Part shown: positions 34,789 through 38,196 of the stretch, one piece after another | Layout of the letters: each line of letters begins with the position of its first letter | Position numbering within the stretch: the stretch's first letter is position 1 | Source: Azonexaceae bacterium | GTDB taxonomy: Bacteria > Pseudomonadota > Gammaproteobacteria > Burkholderiales > Rhodocyclaceae | DNA: 38,196 nucleotides | Reading direction: 5' to 3' | Assembly: GCA_009469675.1 (NCBI GenBank) | Contig: SSSZ01000071.1 | Coordinates: forward strand, 1-38,196 | Notes under the pieces: generated by a model | The model's input: the letters and a program-made list of their open reading frames with translations, nothing else | What the model was told of the DNA's origin: nothing | Database searches by the model: none | Program-made: the position numbers and the translations under genes

Positions 34789-34819
34789 AACTAATAACGT
34801 AGCCCTCATTCCTTTCAAA

Positions 34820-35263
34820 ATGCTGACGCCAGAACAGATTGCCCGGCGCTGCGCCGACATCATGTGGCCCGACGACCACGCCGCCCGAGGGTTGGGCATG
34901 ACCATTGTCGCGGTCGGTCCCGGCACGGCCACGCTTACGATGACCGTTCGACAGGACATGGTCAACGGCCACGGCACCTGCCACGGCGGTTTCATTTTCG
35001 CCGTCGCCGACTCCACCTTTGCCTATGCCTGCAACAGCTTCAATCATCGTACCGTCGCCGCCGGCGTGGACATCAACTTTCTCGCCCCGGCACACCTCGG
35101 CGACCTGCTCACCGCCCAAGGCCACGCCCGCCACCAGGGCGGCCGCAGCGGTGTCTATGACATTGAAGTGAGCAATCAGGACGGCAAGCTGGTCGCCGTC
35201 TTCCGCGGTCGCGCCGCCCGCATCAAGGGCCATTTCTTCGACAGCGAGGAAAGTGAGGGATAA
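34820..35263 (+). CDS. paaI: PaaI-like hotdog thioesterase
   Basis: A 147-residue single hotdog-domain protein of the PaaI group, which hydrolyses hydroxyphenylacetyl-CoA or related CoA esters that stall the phenylacetate pathway. The signature GHGTCHGGFIFAVADSTFA with the catalytic aspartate is intact, followed by VAAGVDINFLAPAHLGD. ATG 34820 is chosen over an in-frame TTG 75 bases earlier because it matches the usual family N-terminus (LTPEQIARRCADIMW). It lies 58 bases upstream of a phenylacetate-CoA ligase gene in the same direction, which supports the pathway assignment. It is a PaaI by motif and context; other small acyl-CoA thioesterases are possible. Confidence 0.88.
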   Translation: MLTPEQIARRCADIMWPDDHAARGLGMTIVAVGPGTATLTMTVRQDMVNGHGTCHGGFIFAVADSTFAYACNSFNHRTVAAGVDINFLAPAHLGDLLTAQGHARHQGGRSGVYDIEVSNQDGKLVAVFRGRAARIKGHFFDSEESEG

Positions 35264-35321
35264 TCCCCGGCCTCCCGCCTTCCTCCACCAACACGTGTTT
35301 CCGCCAACCTGACCCGCCGCC

Positions 35322-36623
35322 ATGAACGAAAAGACCGGGCTTGACGCCATCGAGAACGCCAGCCGCGATGAAATCGCCGCCTTGCAGCTGACCCGCCTGC
35401 GCTGGTCACTCAAGCATGCCTACGACAACGTCGCCCACTACCGGCGCAAATTCGACGAGGCCGGGGTGCAGCCGGACGACCTGAAATCCCTCGCCGACCT
35501 CGCCCGGTTCCCCTTTACCACCAAGCAGGATCTCCGCGACACCTATCCGTTCGGCATGTTCGCCGTGCCCCGCGAACAAGTGGTGCGGGTTCACGCCTCG
35601 TCAGGCACCACCGGCAAGCCAACGGTGGTCGGTTACACCAAGAACGACATCGACATGTGGGCGCAACTGATGGCCCGTTCCATCCACGCGTCGGGCGGCC
35701 GGCCCGGCGACAAGGTGCACGTCTCCTACGGCTACGGCCTCTTTACCGGCGGCCTGGGCGCCCACTACGGCGCCGAGCGGCTGGGCTGCACCGTCATCCC
35801 GTTCGGCGGCGGCCAGACCGAGCGCCAGGTGCAACTGATCCTGGACTTCGAACCGGACATCATCATGGTCACGCCGTCGTACATGCTGGCCATCGGCGAC
35901 GAGTTCGTCCGCCAGGGCCTCGATCCGGCCAGGTGTTCGCTGCGCCTCGGCATCCACGGTGCCGAGCCCTGGACCCATCAGATGCGCCAGGAAATCGAGC
36001 GCCGCTTCGACATGCAGGCGGTGGACATCTACGGTCTCTCCGAAGTCATCGGCCCCGGCGTCGCCAATGAATGCGTCGAGAGCAAGGACGGCCCAGTGGT
36101 CTGGGAGGACCATTTCTATCCGGAAATCATCGACCCCAAGACCGGCGAAGTCCTGCCGGACGGCGAACTCGGCGAACTGGTGTTCACCTCTCTGACCAAG
36201 GAAGCGCTGCCGGTGATCCGCTACCGGACCCGCGATCTCACTCGCCTGCTGCCGCCCACATCGCGCGCCATGCGGCGCATCGGCAAGATCACCGGACGCT
36301 CCGATGACATGCTGATCATTCGTGGCGTCAACGTCTTCCCGTCGCAGATCGAGGAACAGATCCTCAAGACACCGAAGCTTTCGCCGCACTACCTGATCGA
36401 GGTCGAACGCGACGGCCATCTGGACACCGTGACCGTCAATGTGGAAATGAAGCCCGAATTCGCCACCGCCACGGCCGCCGACAAGGAATACGCGGCCAAC
36501 GAACTGGCCCACCATATCAAGTCCTACATCGGCATTTCCACGCACATCGAAGTCAAGGCGAGCGGCACCATCGAGCGCTCCGTCGGCAAGGCCAAACGGG
36601 TGATCGACCGGCGCCCCAGGTAG
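35322..36623 (+). CDS. paaK: Phenylacetate-CoA ligase
   Basis: AMP-forming ligase converting phenylacetate to phenylacetyl-CoA, the entry step of aerobic phenylacetate degradation and a step in anaerobic aromatic catabolism. The 433-residue protein has the family length and motifs: VHASSGTTGKPTVVGYT (ATP loop), YGYGLFTGGLGAHYG and FGGGQTERQ in the substrate part. YGLSEVIGPGVANEC, YRTRDLT and IIRGVNVFPSQIEEQIL follow in the C-terminal adenylation part. It follows the PaaI-like gene in the same direction. The remaining paa genes are not in the window. Confidence 0.95.
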   Translation: MNEKTGLDAIENASRDEIAALQLTRLRWSLKHAYDNVAHYRRKFDEAGVQPDDLKSLADLARFPFTTKQDLRDTYPFGMFAVPREQVVRVHASSGTTGKPTVVGYTKNDIDMWAQLMARSIHASGGRPGDKVHVSYGYGLFTGGLGAHYGAERLGCTVIPFGGGQTERQVQLILDFEPDIIMVTPSYMLAIGDEFVRQGLDPARCSLRLGIHGAEPWTHQMRQEIERRFDMQAVDIYGLSEVIGPGVANECVESKDGPVVWEDHFYPEIIDPKTGEVLPDGELGELVFTSLTKEALPVIRYRTRDLTRLLPPTSRAMRRIGKITGRSDDMLIIRGVNVFPSQIEEQILKTPKLSPHYLIEVERDGHLDTVTVNVEMKPEFATATAADKEYAANELAHHIKSYIGISTHIEVKASGTIERSVGKAKRVIDRRPR

Positions 36624-36642
36624 CCGGGCAAGGTAGCCCGGC
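36623..36642 (+). other. Hairpin after the phenylacetate-CoA ligase gene
   Basis: GCCGGGC (36623-36629) pairs with GCCCGGC (36636-36642) around a 6-base loop, starting at the stop codon. No T tract follows, so it is more likely a stability element or a weak pause than a terminator. Confidence 0.4.
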
Positions 36643-36662
36643 GCGCCGCGCCTCCCACCGCC

Positions 36663-37184
36663 ATGAGCCAGAACTTCCTTTCCAAAGTCGAGGTTGCCGC
36701 AATGAATGAAGATACCGCCGCCTGGGAGAAATTTCTCTACGTTCTGGAATGGGTGCTGGCGCTACAGGCCCGCTACGCCACCAACCTGCGCCACAGCCTG
36801 GTCCGCATCAGCTTCCACGACCAGAAGGCGCTGGGCGACACCTACGGCGCGAAGGTCGCCCTGCAGATGCTGGTCGACTTGGCCACGCGGCTGCGCCAGT
36901 CCCTGCGCAAGACCGACTTGGTCGCCCGCGACGGCACCAGCATCTGGGTCCTGATCCCCTTCGTCACCCCCGAGTCGGTGCTGGCCAAAGTCGCGCAAAT
37001 GGTCGAGATCGCCGGCGACAACGGACTCGATATCGTCGACCGCGACCTCTCGGTCTTCTCGATTCCGGACGCGGGGCTTCTCGAAGAGCTCTCCTTCACC
37101 TCGGCCCAGAATTTTCTCGAACTGATCGGCGAACAGAAGAACGTCGCCATGCGCTGGGAAGGCGTCCTGAAGCGACCCGACTGA
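36663..37184 (+). CDS. Degenerate GGDEF-like protein
   Basis: A 173-residue protein. Residues about 45-105 resemble a GGDEF (diguanylate cyclase) domain: FHDQKALGDTYGAKVALQML mirrors the usual D-x-N-D-x-x-G-H helix, and LRQSLRKTDLVARDGTSIWV lines up with the strand leading to GGDEF. The signature itself is replaced by DGTSIW and the metal-binding acidic residues are missing, so it should not make c-di-GMP. The C-terminal third is unlike GGDEF. It could bind a partner or a nucleotide, or be a relic. The first ATG is at 36663; ATG 36702 has the better upstream purine stretch and would shorten it by 13 residues. It lies 39 bases after the ligase gene. Confidence 0.75.
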   Translation: MSQNFLSKVEVAAMNEDTAAWEKFLYVLEWVLALQARYATNLRHSLVRISFHDQKALGDTYGAKVALQMLVDLATRLRQSLRKTDLVARDGTSIWVLIPFVTPESVLAKVAQMVEIAGDNGLDIVDRDLSVFSIPDAGLLEELSFTSAQNFLELIGEQKNVAMRWEGVLKRPD

Positions 37185-37363
37185 CGACCCCGGAATCCGG
37201 AGGCGCCACGTCCCGCGCCGACCAAGCTTCAGGGAATCCGGTCGCCGGAGCAGGGGGCACCGTCGATTCAGACTTGACGACCGGCTACAGCCGCGCCGCC
37301 CTGAGCCCGTGCCGGTTCACCCCCGCCACCGTGGACGGCCACCCCGAACCGGCCTCGAGGCCA

Positions 37364-37675
37364 TCAATCGTAGAACACATACTCGGAACGCTTGACCACG
37401 CCCGCGTCCAGCACGACACGACACGTACAGCGCCCCATCGTCCTATGTTCCGCCAGGTAGGCATTTCCGGAGTCGTGGCGTGGCACCACCAGACCATGCT
37501 TCTGGGCGAAGAGTCGAAGCTCGGTCACCGTCATTCCCGGAGTGATCTGACCGCATATCTTTGTCATTCGCTCCTCACCGGTAGCGAATGAATACGCCAT
37601 ATAGGCGATATAGATGAGCAGTAGCGATCCGAGCGCAGCTCCGGTCCAACGCAATGGCCTGCGAAGCCGCGACAT
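37364..37675 (-). CDS. Small membrane-anchored protein of unknown function
   Basis: A 103-residue protein with one N-terminal membrane helix (about 11-30) and a small extracytoplasmic domain containing three cysteines (about C41, C83 and C85). ITPGMTVTELRLFAQKHGL has the feel of SmpA/BamE-type small domains, but this is only a pattern resemblance. The start overlaps the upstream gene stop by one base (TGATG), so the two are coupled. Codon use is more AT-rich than in the flanking PaaK region. Confidence 0.7.
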   Translation of the reverse strand: MSRLRRPLRWTGAALGSLLLIYIAYMAYSFATGEERMTKICGQITPGMTVTELRLFAQKHGLVVPRHDSGNAYLAEHRTMGRCTCRVVLDAGVVKRSEYVFYD

Positions 37676-38064
37676 CAGCCCTGCTCGCGCAAGGAATTGC
37701 CAAGCAAGGTCTTCAACGGCCCGTTATGCAGCCAAATGAACCCACATAGCCAGAACAGGCAGGTCGAGACATAGAAGTTCATCGCGCGCATCATCAGGGC
37801 AGCCGGATCGACGATTGACCAATACAGCCAGTAGCAACCATCAACGGTGACATAGTAGAAAAGGGCGGCCAGCCAGAGCTTTCGCCAGTTGAGGGTCACG
37901 ATCACCCGCGCCGACCATGGCGCCGTGAAATATGTCAAGGTTCCCATGATCAGGCTGATGCCGATATCCCAGTCGGGCGCAATCTCCTGTTGGGCTCCCC
38001 AGATCAGCCATGCCATTCCGATGACAAAGGTGGACAGCTTCCATGGCCGCAGATATTCCTTCAT
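37675..38064 (-). CDS. Small multi-pass membrane protein of unknown function
   Basis: A 129-residue protein with about four membrane segments: WKLSTFVIGMAWLIWGA, then DIGISLIMGTLTYF, LWLAALFYYVTVDGCYWLYW and a final FYVSTCLFWLCGFIWL. No family is recognised. ATG 38064 is preferred because the in-frame region upstream encodes a basic, non-membrane sequence unlike the rest; a start at 38181 remains possible. It is coupled to the downstream small protein gene. Nothing is recognised in 38065-38196. Confidence 0.7.
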   Translation of the reverse strand: MKEYLRPWKLSTFVIGMAWLIWGAQQEIAPDWDIGISLIMGTLTYFTAPWSARVIVTLNWRKLWLAALFYYVTVDGCYWLYWSIVDPAALMMRAMNFYVSTCLFWLCGFIWLHNGPLKTLLGNSLREQG

Positions 38065-38196
38065 GGCCGCCAGATTAGCGCTTCCGCCAGGTATTGGCTT
38101 CCGCGGCAAACAACCCCGAAAGCGGCGCACCGCTGCTCGTCGAATGCTCGCCGCCCGTCTAGTCAACGCGATGGCAACCATCTGCTCCGCAACACC

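Noticed and set aside
37311-37353. Inverted repeat GCCGGTTC...GAACCGGC between convergent genes
   Set aside because: An 8-bp stem with a 27-base gap and no T tract; too weak to call a terminator or mobile element end.

Overview
The window looks like a high-GC betaproteobacterial chromosome, most likely a denitrifying member of the Rhodocyclales (Dechloromonas/Azospira/Thauera-like). This is inferred from the layout of the nitric oxide reductase cluster, a Dnr-type regulator, sucCD, a phenylacetate-CoA ligase and the abundance of signalling genes. No tRNA, rRNA, CRISPR array, phage or transposase gene was seen.

Region 1 (1-8112, mostly +) is a nitric oxide reductase (cNOR) cluster: norB, an unrelated reverse-strand gene, norE, norF, norQ, a small membrane protein, a membrane polyferredoxin, norD, then a Crp/Fnr regulator of Dnr type. 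NorB is the catalytic subunit. NorQ and NorD are its AAA+/VWA maturation pair. The polyferredoxin and small membrane protein sit inside the overlapping gene run. A CYTH-CHAD protein follows (8134-9609).

Region 2 (9648-14654, all -) is a pilin island. Two tandem, very short type IV pilins (about 53-54 mature residues, essentially only the N-terminal helix) each have a sigma-54-like sequence upstream. They are followed by a small secreted four-cysteine protein that could be a detached globular pilin domain. After an intrinsic terminator comes a tightly packed set: ABC-2 permease, TPR protein with a GspG-like tail, ABC ATPase and an O-antigen-ligase/pilin-glycosylase-like membrane protein. The arrangement recalls the split-pilin (PilA-N/PilA-C) loci of Geobacter.

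Region 3 (14737-27659, all -) is a nearly gapless signalling run. In transcription order it holds a CHASE2 Ser/Thr kinase, PP2C phosphatase, FHA protein, CHASE2 class III nucleotide cyclase, metallo-beta-lactamase-fold phosphodiesterase candidate, cyclic-nucleotide-binding/rhodanese protein, GAF-MshEN-GspE/PilB-type ATPase, a frameshifted MNT nucleotidyltransferase with its HEPN partner, and a GAF/HD-GYP protein. It combines protein phosphorylation, a cyclic nucleotide made, read and possibly destroyed locally, and c-di-GMP, and it ends beside the pilin promoter. This is the best candidate for an undescribed integrated system, perhaps controlling the split pilus.

Region 4 (27752-38064) is mostly ordinary: an ornithine cyclodeaminase-family protein, a TerC-family membrane protein, a long divergent class A penicillin-binding protein and sucD/sucC on the minus strand. 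A PaaI-like thioesterase, phenylacetate-CoA ligase and degenerate GGDEF protein are on the plus strand, and two small membrane-associated proteins of unknown function close the window on the minus strand.
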